Of a stretch of DNA of 64,000 nucleotides, positions 11,231-23,071 are shown piece after piece. The stretch's first letter is position 1. Every line of letters starts with the position of its first letter. The stretch covers positions 1 to 64,000 of the forward strand of contig JADNRZ010000001.1 in assembly GCA_015501605.1 (NCBI GenBank). Direction: 5' to 3'. Under the pieces are notes generated by a model. That model was not told the DNA's origin. It did not search any database and saw only the letters and a list, made by a program, of their open reading frames with translations. Origin of the DNA: Panaeolus papilionaceus. Taxonomy: Eukaryota > Basidiomycota > Agaricomycetes > Agaricales. The position numbers and the translations under genes are program-made.

Positions 11231-12817
11231 TCTAAATCTTGGGAAAATGACAGAAATATTATCAGCATCACATCGTCACTACCAGGAGCGGATCTTATAG
11301 ACAGTGGGTGGGGAAGGGATATTCACCGAGGCTGAGTTGGCCTAACACATCCGCGTTCAACACCATGACGGCAAGAGTGAAGTCAAGACGACGCCGCCCC
11401 GGAGCCATCGGTCGTGAGAGAAAGACTGTTAGGTAATCGGTTCACACATCCCCATTTAGGTCAAGGCTAGGTTCGAGTTTCCCTCCTCGTATCATGGTCG
11501 TTTGTCGATACGATCCAAGAGGGCAGTATGCCGTATTGCAGAAATCAATGTTCTTGATTGTCACAAAGGAACAATCGGAAAAAAAAATTTGATTGATAAT
11601 TATGTGGCCTACAGCGATGGCTACGCAGCTTGGACCAGTAACATGCCGGGATGGTATCTGCAACGAATTGTTTATCAGGGAGATCACTTCAGACATTAAA
11701 TCCGGTGTAACCTTTTTATTAAAAAGAAAATAGAAAGTAATGTTTTTTCGTGCATGATAAAGACTACCATTCGATCCTTTCACACTCCCAGCTGTAGATG
11801 GAAAAGACAAACGATGCCCCTAGCAAAGCTATGCACCCAACTGGGGTACATTTTGAACATTGCTTATCATGATTGATTTGACTGCCTCCTGTAGTACCAT
11901 TCAAACACCCTTTTCCAATCATTATTTCAAGTTTAGGGGTCCGCTAATTGCCACCTTTTCACGGCATTTTTCCGAGGAATGCTATCGAGTTGATGTATTC
12001 ACCAGGTTCAAGATGATTTCCTCCGCGCTCCATTTACGGTAAACGATCAACCATCTGAACCACGAAGTCTCTTGACTGTGACCGTAAAAGAAAATTCCAG
12101 GTGAAGTATCTGGCCCTCCGGATCTTTAAACTCAGATTGTTCTTCGATAACCAATCAATGCTGCAAGCACAAGGCCCCCATTCAATAGATATATCAGACT
12201 AAAGATGAATAGGACCGTGGCCGAAATAAGTGGAATCAATGTTTACCAATTTTATTCAAGACTCTATAGCATGCGTGCTTCGATTCGGGAGCTTTTGTCA
12301 GTGCTGAGTAATTGAACGGCATGGTTTCACCTCAATTGTTCCACTCGTAGGCCACTGCACGCGCTCGCATAACGACTAAATACCCACTGACGCCTACTCC
12401 ATATGAAACCCTCTGCACCAATACCATCCAACGGATGCTTGTCGGTCTCGCTGCACGTTTACTATCTCACTGGTGACAGGCCAAAGCACTGAGATTACGT
12501 ATGGGTCTGATACATGTACACACAGAGGAGGCATAGTTTTTTTTAGTTGCCGGAGGCTTCAATTTAAGTCTCCAGCATTGCACCGTCAATCTATTCATGA
12601 CCTTCGATACTGCGGTGATGACTGGCGATTATCCAAGGATCTTAATACTGTCCTCGGAGGTTATCCGGTGTAAATAATACCTACTGGTACGAGGAATCCG
12701 ACTTATGTATGTCCGTATTGGTCACTCAAAGCGATAGCAGACTTCAAAATGATTTTCTCAAACACTCAAAAGCACAAGGTCTGCAGTCGGAATTTGCATC
12801 ATCCTCAGATTTCCCCC
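11231..12817. other. Intergenic, nothing supportable
   Basis: Short open frames on both strands (up to 122 codons at 11442-11810, minus) lack recognisable motifs, good starts or splice partners. No repeat or RNA gene was seen. Confidence 0.4.
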
Positions 12818-13611
12818 ATGTTCAAGTCTGCTCTTTTATTTGTATCCCTCGTTCCCATTCTTTCACTTGTAGCTGCGCAAGGGCAGTGTAAGTACTTCCA
12901 CAATCGTTAGAATGCCATAGCATTTGACACCGGGCGTCAGGTGGCGGCAAAGGATGGACCGGCTCCACAAGTTGCAACTATGGGTAGGTTTCTGTATTAC
13001 TGGTACCAAAGTCACTTGTCCTGAATATCTGACCCTTTCACCATAGCTCTGAATGCACATATATCAATGAAAGTAAGCAATATCTACATCTGCTATAGCA
13101 GATTGCACGATATTTATTGCACTACTCATGATACGGCTCGACATTACCCTCAGCTCTCAGTCAATGCGAATCAACCGTCTACCATCAATGTGAGTATTAG
13201 CATCGAGATTCGATATTCAATAGTACCCCTTGGTATTTTCATAAACTGACCATAAATTCAAGGTGGCGGTATAGGGTGGAACGGCAACGTCATATGCGTC
13301 TCGACGTAAGTCCATTTCCCATTTTGCTGAACAGGAACAACGTTCTGATCATACGGGTAGCGCGAAATGTGTCTATTTCAGTCAATGTAGGCGAACTTCG
13401 TACTAGTGAATGTTGTCACGGTCACCAAGCTTTGGCACCCAACCATCAGACTACAGCTGCTGTGAACCTTTGGACTTCGACACCAGCGGTTTACCCCCCG
13501 CGCCGACATCCACCAGGCACTGATGGGGCGCACTCATATTCGAAAGATGGCTTGCGGTTATCCTTGATAGTAATACAACCTTTTATCTCGCTCTCTCAAT
13601 CGACCTGCTAA
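12818..13611 (+). CDS. Secreted protein with two N-terminal CBM1-like modules, no catalytic domain seen
   Basis: ATG 12818 opens a signal peptide (MFKSALLFVSLVPILSLVAA). Five exons join in phase: 12818-12887, 12941-12983, 13047-13072, 13154-13189, 13263-13305. They give a first CBM1 (QGQCGGKGWTGSTSC...SECTYINETLSQC) and the start of a second (HQCGGIGWNGNVICVS). CBM1 modules are about 36-residue cellulose-binding knots found on fungal cellulases and esterases. Past 13305 a splice into the frame ending at 13611 is possible, but the second module's last cysteines then fall out of frame (a CVYFSQC reading lies in another frame at about 13370). No catalytic domain follows. It is either a truncated carbohydrate-active enzyme or a decaying gene; exons 1-4 are secure, the 3' end is not. 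Confidence 0.55.
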
Positions 13612-14164
13612 CATTTTCCTTCTCCCCATGATGCAGTGCTTATAAATTTCATTGTGATTGGTGAAGGACAAAGTTCTTAAACGCAATATCTGGAGGACGC
13701 TTGTTATGTGAATGTAATCTACGCAGACTGAAATGACTTCTTGGAAGATGATTAGTAGTTATATTGGACATGGATTAAAATGCGATATCATTTAAATTTG
13801 CATGACCTGTGTGCGTGTGTCACTTGAGGATTCCCGGAGCCCTTAAACTGTCTTTCGCCCCCTATGGATTCCATATTCTGATACCAGGTATTTATAAAAC
13901 GTATGCATGAATGAGAGTCAGTCATTAAACAAGCCAACATGTCCTGTATTTCCGATGCGTGACGCCGAAATTCCTCGCGTGAGATCAATCGGGGCTTAAG
14001 TTTCATCGCGCATACGAATCCTTCAGATGAAGTAAAGGGGGTGGATCTCGCCACGAAATAAAGGTGCAGCAAACATAAAAGGGAGCGCAAAAAAGAGCCA
14101 GCACATAAAAGTCTCATCCAAAATCCAGCTTCCGCCTGGATATCCCAATAATCAAATGCCCTTG

Positions 14165-14920
14165 TATGGTGCGCCATCCACACAAATATTATTTTCGGTG
14201 TGGAAACTCCGTAGTGTTATAATATTGTAATTTCCTCTTAGATAAAGTCATTTCACAATCTACAAGTGTGCATGGAATTTGGGAAGAGTGGCTGCAACCT
14301 CTCAATCTGTGTGTCCAAACTTTGAAAGTGTATGTCCAAACTCTAAAATTATGTGTCCAAACTTTCGAAACATGGCTTGAAACCCAAAAATATGTGTCCA
14401 GAGTTTTATATGGATGAATGCTTGAGCTTTGAAAAGACATTCAAAACCCTCTGGTGTGTCTGTAAAGTACTCAAAATTGACCATAAAGGTGAGAAATGCA
14501 TCGAGAAAAGCCTAAAAATTTCCTAAAAAGGCAATACCAGCCGATGCAAACCATCCAAACTGGGTGTGCAAAGACTCATGGACCTCACAAAGTCTGGCAA
14601 AACTGCTTCAGACAACAAGTTTGCACACAATTTTTCAATATATTTCTCAAAATGTGCCTGATTTTTGTAAGTTTGGACAACCGTTTCGAGGTTTTCACTC
14701 ATCTCCCACACTGGTTTTCCAAGTTTGGACATCCTGTCTGAGAGTTTCCGCGCACTCTTCGAAGGTTTCCGCACAAGTGTCGGGACTTTCAACATGCGTA
14801 TGTGAAACTTCAACACTTGATTTTTAAATTCAAGTCTGATTTTACGAAGGTGCCTCCCCTTTTATCCCCCTTTCTAACTTTCCACACCAAAAATAATATT
14901 TGTGCGGATGGCGCACCATA
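14165..14920. mobile_element. 756-bp non-autonomous TIR element
   Basis: Near-perfect 42-bp inverted repeats at 14165-14206 and 14879-14920 start TATGGTGCGCCATCC. They are flanked by direct CCCTTG repeats (14159-14164 and 14921-14926), a likely target duplication of 6-8 bp. The interior holds no transposase but several copies of a TGTGTCCAAACTTT-like motif on the left (about 14310-14400) and their complements (AGTTTGGACA) on the right (about 14668-14730), so the element could fold on itself. A miniature element mobilised in trans is the likely class; the superfamily is not decided. Confidence 0.8.
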
Positions 14921-15159
14921 CCCTTGTGGCCACATACGAGGCAATCTACAAAACAGCCACTGGGCGAACAAGACCAGACTCATGTATCGAGTCCCCAATC
15001 CAACCATGTGAACTGAGGGTGCGTCTATACCGGTACTATCAATCTCAATGTGTCGAAATTACACTCCGTTCTTCGCATCACTTTTCGCAAACCCCGCCGA
15101 ATATCAAGTCTCATTACAAAAACTAAGCATTTTTCCTGCACACAGATGACACCAGAAAG

Positions 15160-16760
15160 CATCATCGTTCGACGGCCTCCCGCGTTTTAAGAACCAGAAT
15201 AAATATATGGACTGGGAGGGTATCCCTGTGTGTTACCCGGAGAGCTCTGCAACGATATGTATTCCGTTCTAAAGCAGTTGGGTTGGGGACTATGGTGCGC
15301 TGTTTGCGCAAAAAATAAAGACACTGCCAACCTCTACGAATATATACATGGCTACCCAAACCCTCATAAGAAATATAAAATGCATGCCCAGAGTCTGAAT
15401 TGCATGTGCACCCCAAGAGTCCGCTAGTATACCCGTTGTTATGTTTCAGTCACGGGTGCATCAAAGGTTCTCTTGTCTACGCCCGGTTTAGTGAGGCGCT
15501 TATCTAGAATTTTCTGCATATAAAGCTCAGGCATCAACGCAATGTAAGTAGTCACCCGCTCTTCGATGTCGTTCTTTCCGTATTCCCTTTATGTTTTGAG
15601 GTACCTAGCTCTTGCCGCCTTGCAACCCTCCCTTATCAATTCTCACGATACCGCACATGCCTTTCACAGTTTTATTCATCGTCACCTCTAAACCATCCTC
15701 CAAACGCAGCTCAACGACGAAATCTACCTTTTCCAACGATAATCTCTCGAACTTGTTCAAGTATGTCCATAGCGCCTTCTCATGCGTGGCCTTTGCTGAG
15801 GTATCTGCACCAATCTTAAGTTAGTGGTTTGATCCACACTTGGGAATTCGGTCTGAGCATATTCGATCTGCCGACGAGGCTCGATGTATATGTGACAGGG
15901 TCCATGGTCCAACTGAGTGTAATCAGCTTGGGAGGTAGAGTCAGTCTCTTAGTCGATTCCATGATCTGGGTGCGGTTCTGGGTAGGGTAATTGGCACTGA
16001 GTGACAGCAAGTATTACGACTCGTCGTCAGATAAATGCATAGAAGAAAACGGAGACCTACCTACCTATCAGCGATAATTACATCTATCTTCCCCCTTCTA
16101 TCAACGGTCTATTCACGCTCTTTAGAAAATTGGAGGAGCTATTCTTCACCTTCGATATCACATCGTCACTTTAGGTGTGTGCGAAGCCGAAGAGATGATC
16201 GAGAGCTCTGGCAACGTTAACAGTCGTCTTTCCTATCAACGTAAATCAATTTTCGGTCCCTGTTCATGTTACATATTTTGGACTGACCACAACCCCGAAT
16301 ACCCACAGGTACAATTACGCAATTCCCGTCCAGTAAAAATGTCGAGTGTGAGGGATTTCCTTGAGCGGTGGCTGATCCTGAAGCCATAAGTATCGAAATC
16401 ACGAGAAGGAAGGTTGATCTTTTGGAAAAAAGAGATAAGTATCCGAAATTGGAATGTGGCTTTTATAGTCGGAGTCGCCAAAATACGAATATAATACTTA
16501 CGAGCCTCCTGACGTTCCGTATGTCACGGACGATCGGTGCCTGACCGCAAAATCTCAACGGCTCTGCGGTTCCACTATCGAACAGGCTTTAATGCCGAAG
16601 GGAATCTTCCTGGTATCCATGTACTTTCAGAGCAATCGATCGAGAGAATAGGGGTTAAATGTGATGTCCAAATACTTCTGGACTGTAACCGCCCTGACGT
16701 ACACGTATCTAAGTACATCCTTGACTTTAGACCAAACTTAGGTGCATGGCAATTCTTTCT
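15160..16760 (-). pseudogene. Decayed tRNA ligase copy, kinase and phosphodiesterase parts (copy 2)
   Basis: Minus-strand reading gives VIVPVGIRGCG followed, after an intron, by GKTTVNVARALDHLFGFAHT-stop-SDDV, matching the trl1 P-loop and SDDV region but with CAG changed to TAA. Next come VIIADR, a short intron at the trl1 long-intron position, then NYPTQNRTQIMESTKRL and LPPKLITLSW. Further on are THEKALWTYLNK and YIALMPELYMQKILDKRL, the start of the phosphodiesterase domain. Sequence like the trl1 EGFVVR region lies upstream near 16600, and the end near 15190 resembles the second His motif region. Stops and frame changes are scattered. It overlaps copy 1 in gene coverage, so it is an independent, more diverged duplicate. 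Confidence 0.8.
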
Positions 16761-17073
16761 CCTTCTAGTTGCTCGTCGCTGAACACAACAGTCTGGGCTT
16801 CGTCAATTTCCTCCGGCCGAATGTCGCTTCTCTATCTCGTAGTCAAGTACAGATAGGGAACATGCCTTCTAAATTACAACTTCGCTGAACGAATAAGCAA
16901 AAAAAGCCAAATGTATCTTATACTATAAAACATAAATACAAGTTAAATATTTGATGGCGAGAGCAATCGAGCTCGTTTCAATGTCTCGTTGCGGTTCATG
17001 TGGTTACATACGTGTGGGCACGAAAAGTAATTGACCGAATCGAAATAGCAAGATAAAGCAGAGTCACTTCCCC

Positions 17074-18214
17074 TTAGAACCTGGCTGCGCTCGCTCGACG
17101 TCGACGCCTTATCGAAATACACCTCATCAAAACAGCTACAAAGACGCAAAATCCAAAGAGGCTGCAAATAACGACGATAGCCGTCGTTGCTGGCGATACT
17201 GATGGCTTTATTTCTGCAGGTTTCTCTTTATTGACGCTTGTCACCAAGGGTGCTGCCCGCCCAATCGTACGGTTTAGACAAGAGAGCATATCTGTAGCCC
17301 CGTTATCGAGCGTTGGTAGAGGCGCATCGAAGACATCGCCCACTGGTGAATGAATGGCAGTGTTGTTATATCCCTCCAATGCCAGAGCTATACTACTCGC
17401 GCGGTAGTATTGGACGACGCTTTCCGCACTTGGTGCCATGTCTCCCGAATTTGTGTATGGTGAAATTGGATCCGCTGTGAGCCTGACGCGGCGGGAATCG
17501 CAGGCTGACATGACGGAGCCTAAAAGAGACACCACGGTCATGTTGTCGGCGAGAATGCGGAAAGAGGTAGAGCTGAGTGAGGTGTTATTTAGAAGTATAA
17601 ACTTCGCAACCATCAGGGGACCTCCGAGACGTGTAGCATTGGTAGGATCACCGTACTAACAGCGGAAGACAAATGAATAAGGGACGCTGATTTATCAAGT
17701 TGCTATTACTTACCTCCCCAGCCGCGTGAAGGTAATCAAACCCAGGCCCACTCTTAACAAATGGCCATGAGATGGGCCAGAAAATGAAAGGGAACCCCCG
17801 TCCCGATGTGCCCCTACCAGATGCCCCAGGATATCCGCTACCGTATATCCTGCCCGAGACTGTAGTTATAGAGTGGGGTTCAAAATGAGGTCGAAAAAGT
17901 GCATACCTCGTCCCAAAAATATCCCGCCTTCCGCTACCTCCACTCAGTCGACCTTCAAATGGTTGTCCAGAAGGAATAACGAAGGCATCTGGAATTGGCG
18001 ATTTTCGATCCGTATTTGTAGTCACTTTGAACCCCTCAGTGTTTGCGTAGGGGATGTTGACAGACTTGCGTCTGTTGTTTCCTCTGGAATTTGCATCCGA
18101 CTCCGGGTCTGAGTTACTGTCAGAAAGGTTCCTCCTGATACGTGCCCGCCGTTTCTGGAGTTGTTGAGTCTTGCTCGACGATAGACAACGTGATGAAATG
18201 TAAGGAATGTACAT
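17074..18214 (-). CDS. Single-pass membrane protein of an agaricomycete orphan family
   Basis: Three exons are read on the minus strand. Exon 1 from ATG 18214 encodes a basic region with RRARIRRN. Exon 2 follows a GTATGC...GGGCAG intron and holds the glycine-rich stretch YGSGYPGASGRGTSGRGFPF then FWPISWPF. Exon 3 follows a GTAAGT intron ending at about 17654 and runs from YGDPTN through ILADNMTVVSL and QYYRASSIALALEGYNNTA to a 23-residue helix (TTAIVVICSLFGFCVFVAVL) and a short basic tail RRRRRASAARF. The order suggests a lumenal or extracellular body and a C-terminal anchor. The motifs belong to a family I have seen only in mushroom genomes, with no known function. A broken paralogue lies at 23.3-25.2 kb. 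Start and exon 1 are the least certain parts. Confidence 0.72.
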
Positions 18215-18906
18215 GGTTATCTCCGACCAAATGCGGGACGATTCAGAAAGGCATAGCGCTTAGGCAGCGGGGGAGCAGAAGTGAAAAGAGACGAACATAC
18301 GCATAGGAGTATTAATGGTCTGCAGGGCCGTTATGAAGTGAGGACGGTATCTATGGACTCTTCCATCCACAGTATACCACCGTCGACATGTCAACACTTG
18401 ACGCAAAACCCTACAGAAGTGTGAGATAATGATTCTATTTAGGTGCAAGCGCTGCTGTCAACCCAGAGAAAATGAAGTCGACTCAGGGTTCTGACCAGGT
18501 GTTCTGACTAAATCTCAACCCATCAGAAGGGACATGTGATACGGAATCTCACGGAAGTCGGCATTGCAGCCTCCGCGATCAGCGCAATTGCATAGGGTTC
18601 TTAGACGGACAACCTTCAAATAGTAGCACTGGTGTGTTCGTTTTATGTTGGACTCGATTTGGGTGGAGTAATGCGACTAGTTGCCGCTGAGCGCTGGTGT
18701 CGTTCAGAAATTTATTGTGTCCAGCAAAGGATCGTACCCGAACCAAGTATGGCATCGTGACGGCGCTTATTCACTCGGAAGTCAATATAAAAAAACTGTC
18801 ACTTTCTTTCCATACTTAGACAGGTAAACTATACGATACATAGTCCATCATACTGAGCATTTACCAATGATAGAGCATTTGAAAGTCCTCAGCCTATGCG
18901 TGAAAT
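18215..18906. other. Intergenic, nothing recognised
   Basis: This is the upstream region of the orphan membrane-protein gene and downstream region of the 18907-19686 frame. No exon or repeat could be supported. Confidence 0.4.
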
Positions 18907-19686
18907 TTAAAACCCTTTACGCTGTCTTTTTCTTGGGTCTTCCCGTACATCGCCGACGTCCTTTCTCTTTTTTTTTGGTCCTTGGGATTCCTGAGTTATT
19001 GTACTAGGTACTGCTTTATTTTCTGCTCCTTTAGCGAGGATAGATTTGCTGTCCTTGGGCTTGGAATCGCGACGGGACACGCTCTTCCCTGCCTGGGGAG
19101 TCGCTACTTTCAATCTTGGTCCTTCCTTCCGTTCCGTCCCCTCTTTCCGAACACTTGAGTTTCTGGTCTCACCCTCAGTCCCTTTTGGGGTCCCCCATTT
19201 CAGTGGCGCTTCGTCGCCCTGCCCGGTTGTATGGACGCGGCTTTCAGCACTGGCAGCCTCAAGTCTGATTGCCGTCGACTCTTTCGTCGCCCTAGCCTTG
19301 TTTCCTTTTGATAAATGACTGAGAGAGCGGCTATCCGTAGAGTTCGGTGTAGTTTCATCTTGTGGGCTTATGGCCTCTGACTCCACTGATCCCCGACGTC
19401 TTGGTGTTTGCTGGGCGGAGTCTTGAGAAGAGGTTGGAAAGTCAGGTTCAAATAATGGTGTTTTATCATAGACCTCTACAACTTTGAACCCACTGCTGTG
19501 ATACGAAGTCGAGTTTTCGGTTTTCGTTGATTTGGCTGAGCGTGAGGGCGATACGTTTGTGACACCACGGGAACGTCCCTTTGACTGTTTCTCACTGGAT
19601 TCCATGTGCAAGGGGTTACGGGGGTCAATGTCGAATCTGATTAATTTTCCTGGTAGGCGATGAGTGTTGTGATTGTCATGAGTCAT
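18907..19686 (-). CDS. Hypothetical basic low-complexity protein, 259 aa
   Basis: An uninterrupted frame of 259 codons starts at ATG 19686 (MTHDNHNTHRLPGKLIRFD). Composition is Ser, Lys, Glu and Arg rich with many SRS, KSK and KKKRK runs, and the C-terminus GPKKKRKDVGD...RKRQRKGF looks like a nuclear localisation signal. No globular domain, signal peptide or membrane helix is visible, so it is probably disordered and, if real, nuclear. An opposite-strand open frame (19046-19318) is taken as its shadow. A 13-G run lies at 19765-19777, about 80 nt upstream of the start. Confidence 0.55.
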   Translation of the reverse strand: MTHDNHNTHRLPGKLIRFDIDPRNPLHMESSEKQSKGRSRGVTNVSPSRSAKSTKTENSTSYHSSGFKVVEVYDKTPLFEPDFPTSSQDSAQQTPRRRGSVESEAISPQDETTPNSTDSRSLSHLSKGNKARATKESTAIRLEAASAESRVHTTGQGDEAPLKWGTPKGTEGETRNSSVRKEGTERKEGPRLKVATPQAGKSVSRRDSKPKDSKSILAKGAENKAVPSTITQESQGPKKKRKDVGDVREDPRKRQRKGF

Positions 19687-19764
19687 GATGGAAGTTGGGG
19701 TTATGAATTCGTTCGGGGCTTCAAAGTATTGAATATCTCGCGGAAATAGGCACTCGTTTCGGGA

Positions 19765-19777
19765 GGGGGGGGGGGGG
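19765..19777 (+). repeat. 13-G homopolymer
   Basis: A run of 13 G about 80 nt upstream of the 18907-19686 frame. Length calls in such runs are error-prone. Confidence 0.8.
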
Positions 19778-19975
19778 AACCATGATTATATACGTCGGTC
19801 TGACAGACAAAGGATCAGGATCGCACGCATACATGGCATGTTCTAAAAACATTTGAAAGGCACATGTGAAAGGCGTATACCCTTTGTTATTGAAAAAAGA
19901 ATAAAAGGAAATATTTGAGTAATAATTTTATTTCTTTCAAGACTTATGGAATGAGAATGACTGCCACTTCACCCT

Positions 19976-21514
19976 TTATTGGCTCCATCCAGTAACAATG
20001 CCACTATATGCTGGTTTCTTCACAAAGTTCTAAGGAAAGAGCTTTAGGATATACAGGCTTTCCAATGACAAACACGTAAGATCCGTACCTCGTCCCAAGG
20101 ACACGCCCCACCTTGGCCTGCAAATGTACCAGGAACCCAGGAGAACTGATTATCACGAAGCGTAATTAGCTCGATCGAAGAACGACGTAGAAGGAATAAA
20201 ATAAAATAAGACCTTATCAGTCCAGTCCCAAAGCGTGACTCCAACGCACCGCTGCACATTCTTGCATGCAGTAATGACCGTAGTGTAATCCTTGGCCTGC
20301 TGAGCAAGCAATGCAGGAGTCTCCGGCAGAGTCATACGGATGTCAAGCTCCGTAATAGCAACCTCTAGACCAAGGTTGACGAAGTTTTGCATGCTTTGTT
20401 GTAATGTCGCAGGCACCTCCCCTACGATGAAGTGGCTTTGGAGTCCGATTCCGTCGATAGGGACGCCCTCGGCCTGAAGTTGCTTCACGAGGTTTACCAT
20501 AGCAGTGGCTTTAGCGCCTGTCGCTTCGATATTGAAGTCGTTGATCTGGGAGAAAAATAAGTCCCTATTAAATGCGTATAAAATACGGGATTAAACGAAC
20601 ATAGAGTTTAGCCTGTGGATCGGCCGCTCTCGCTGCTCGAAGAGCTGTGCTGATGTACGATGTTCCAGTTGTTGTGAAAAACACGCTATCGCGGAAGGTA
20701 CCGTCGTCGTTAAAAGGCTCTATATGGCTGAATGAATGTGTGTAGACGGTGAACAACGACATGCAATGTACCATTAATTACGTCCCAGCTCACTACGATG
20801 ACGTACAATTGCAGGGACGTCGAGGGTTAGATACGTTACCAAGTGTGTAGAGATTGTGTACTCACAGCTGCGATATGCGACTGTCAGTACCCTAGACGCA
20901 TTGCTTAGATGGAGTATAAATTGACGCACATTTTTCCTTTGTAATGTCCAACCAGGGTACTACAGTGGGTCTGAACGATTGACAGCAATGTCGCGTTGTT
21001 GAAATTTCCGGATGTAACCCAGCTTGGGAGCTGGTTATGCCAGACGCAGTTATGTCCTGAGAGGTGGGGAAGAGATCAATATCGCAGGATGACCATTCCA
21101 AGGTAACCCCTCACCGCGGATAAGTTGGTTATTCTTCTGCGCTTGAGCAACGATGGCGTCTCCATCAGAGAACGTAAATGTGCCTTGCGAAGGCTCCGTG
21201 GCGTCCTGTTGAATAAAAAGGTTCAAAAGAGGTGACAGATGATCTCATAAGAAATACAAACCCATTTCATACTATTCGCCTGAAGCAATTGTAAGCTTCG
21301 CAGAAATAGATCAACGCTGGTTACTTACCGCGGTGAGTTGATGGAAGTCGAGCGTGTTGCTTAGCTGGTTAACATATGAAGTATTGGAAAGCTCTGGGTT
21401 GTCGGTAGCTGTTCCAAAGTACAGCTTGCCAGCTGACTGTGCTAGAACATTAAGTTGTGCCGACGCAGAGGGCAATAACGCAGTGAGGACTGACAGAACG
21501 GTGAAGGTGATCAT
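19976..21514 (-). CDS. GH10 endo-1,4-beta-xylanase, secreted
   Basis: The signal peptide [19 protein letters not shown] is followed directly by a GH10 catalytic domain without CBM. Exon 1 is 21329-21514. Landmarks are [22 protein letters not shown] (substrate-binding region), [22 protein letters not shown] with the acid/base Glu, and [10 protein letters not shown] with the nucleophile Glu, then [10 protein letters not shown] and [19 protein letters not shown]. The last exon encodes [17 protein letters not shown] with TAA at 19976-19978, a normal GH10 end. It hydrolyses internal xylan bonds outside the cell. One oddity: between HYKGK (ending 20930) and SWDVINE, standard introns leave the frame two bases short unless a 2-nt exon at 20866-20867 is used. 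Otherwise the gene appears complete. Confidence 0.88.
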
Positions 21515-22665
21515 CTGGAGTTGCTGAATATTGTGTCGACTCCGACTTCTTATAATATTTGAGTAAAGACTCCGGCGGTACCGTCGCGAATGCTCGCAAG
21601 CTTAAGAAAGACTAAAGTTCCTAGAAATCGCCTGTCCTTCGCACATGCGTGCGACTGTGGAAACTTTGTACGGAGGTTTATTGCCCCAGTCGTGCAAGTG
21701 AAGTAAGAGATAACGCACGTCGATGAAAGTAACACCATACCAGGCACTCATAATTCCTTTCTCTGTACATCCATCACGCCGTACTCCAACAAAACTCCGT
21801 TGATCATCAACGGAAGGGCGCTATTATATTAGGATGGAACCATCATTGATCAGCTGAGCGCCGGAACCGGCTGCAATTTCACTTACCCCACAATTTTTAT
21901 GACGAACATGCCCACGCTGATGATTATAAACATATTCGTGGGACGCGTGCAGCTATAAGAGTATTTGACTGCACGGAACTAAACGTGTTGCGGAACAATC
22001 AGACCTATCAACGAGTTCGTTAATAATGTACCCAGAGATACCGAGAACGCAAGGTCGAGCGATCCATCAATAAACCACCTACTTTGCCATACTACTGAAA
22101 TAGCACAGTCAATGATAATGTCCTCATTGAGTAAACTTATCTCGTACTGCGCAAATGCACAGATATTGCCGTAAAGTACCCCCGCTATGACGAACAGTTG
22201 ACAGGAGCAGTGTCCACAATATAATTATGAATAGCACAAATTTACCCAAGCTGTGATGTTGAGCCAGGAGCAATATAAATCGTATTGGCATTATTCCACA
22301 GTGTATGGAGGGTTTGGGGTAAGTATAACTTGTCATGAATGTAAAGAAGGACGACGCAAGGATTTATGGTTGCCTAATGGCAGAACATCAAAGGAAGTAA
22401 GATAAGTGAGAAACAAGGAAGGAGTAAGGACAAGATCGTTGTTGGAAGAGCGCGACTCATGTGGCGGGGTTTTAAACCATCAGTCCTGTATTCCCACGCA
22501 GCGTCTCGCCGTTCTGCCGCCGCCCCCTATTCTGCTTGTTCTCAGGTTGCACAGTCTTCCTTCAGGTGTTCCAAGGGCAGCGGGTTTATATTACCATTTC
22601 CTTGGATCCACGCCACACTCCGCTTTCCTTTAAACTACTTGGTCACACTCACCTCGATTACTTCT
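21515..22665. other. Intergenic between divergent xylanase and Cys-rich gene
   Basis: Both flanking genes point away from this 1.15-kb stretch, so it should hold both promoters. No exon, repeat or RNA gene was recognised. Confidence 0.4.
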
Positions 22666-23071
22666 ATGTCTTCCGAAGGGGCAGAATGCTGTGGATTGAT
22701 CCTTCTCTGTGGCTTCTGCTGCCACTGTAAGTACCTCCAGCCCGTTTTGTTCAATTCTAATAGTCACGTTTTGGATATTGTCAGGCGTAGACGATGCTTG
22801 TAACTGTTTCCCTGGTGTGTGTCGATATGACTTCATTTCAGGTTTCGGAACATCATCTAACAGTACAAATTTCGAATCTTTAGCGCCAATCAGAAAGTTT
22901 CTCAACATCAGAAGTAACGATGAGACTCACAACGAGGCTTACCTTGCTGATGTTCAAAGGGAGGCAGGTCTGTTTGAAGGTGCCATCGTACACTCAGATA
23001 AGCAACCAGGTCCAGCGGCATCAATGAATGCAGCACATAGATCAGAAATAGCCCAGAGGGATGACAATTAG
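22666..23071 (+). CDS. Small cysteine-rich hypothetical protein, 115 aa
   Basis: Exon 1 (22666-22726) encodes MSSEGAECCGLILLCGFCCH. After a 58-nt GTAAGT...TTGTCAG intron, exon 2 (22785-23071) continues CVDDACNCFPGVCRY and a polar C-terminal half ending in AQRDDN. The join is in phase and gives 115 residues with nine cysteines packed into the first 35. The N-terminal CC-rich stretch is hydrophobic enough to be a membrane-associated or palmitoylated segment rather than a classical signal peptide. It resembles small CC-rich mushroom proteins of unknown function, but I cannot name a family. Confidence 0.5.

Noticed and set aside
11442..11810. 122-codon minus-strand frame
   Set aside because: No motif, no promoter-like features, and no splice partners.
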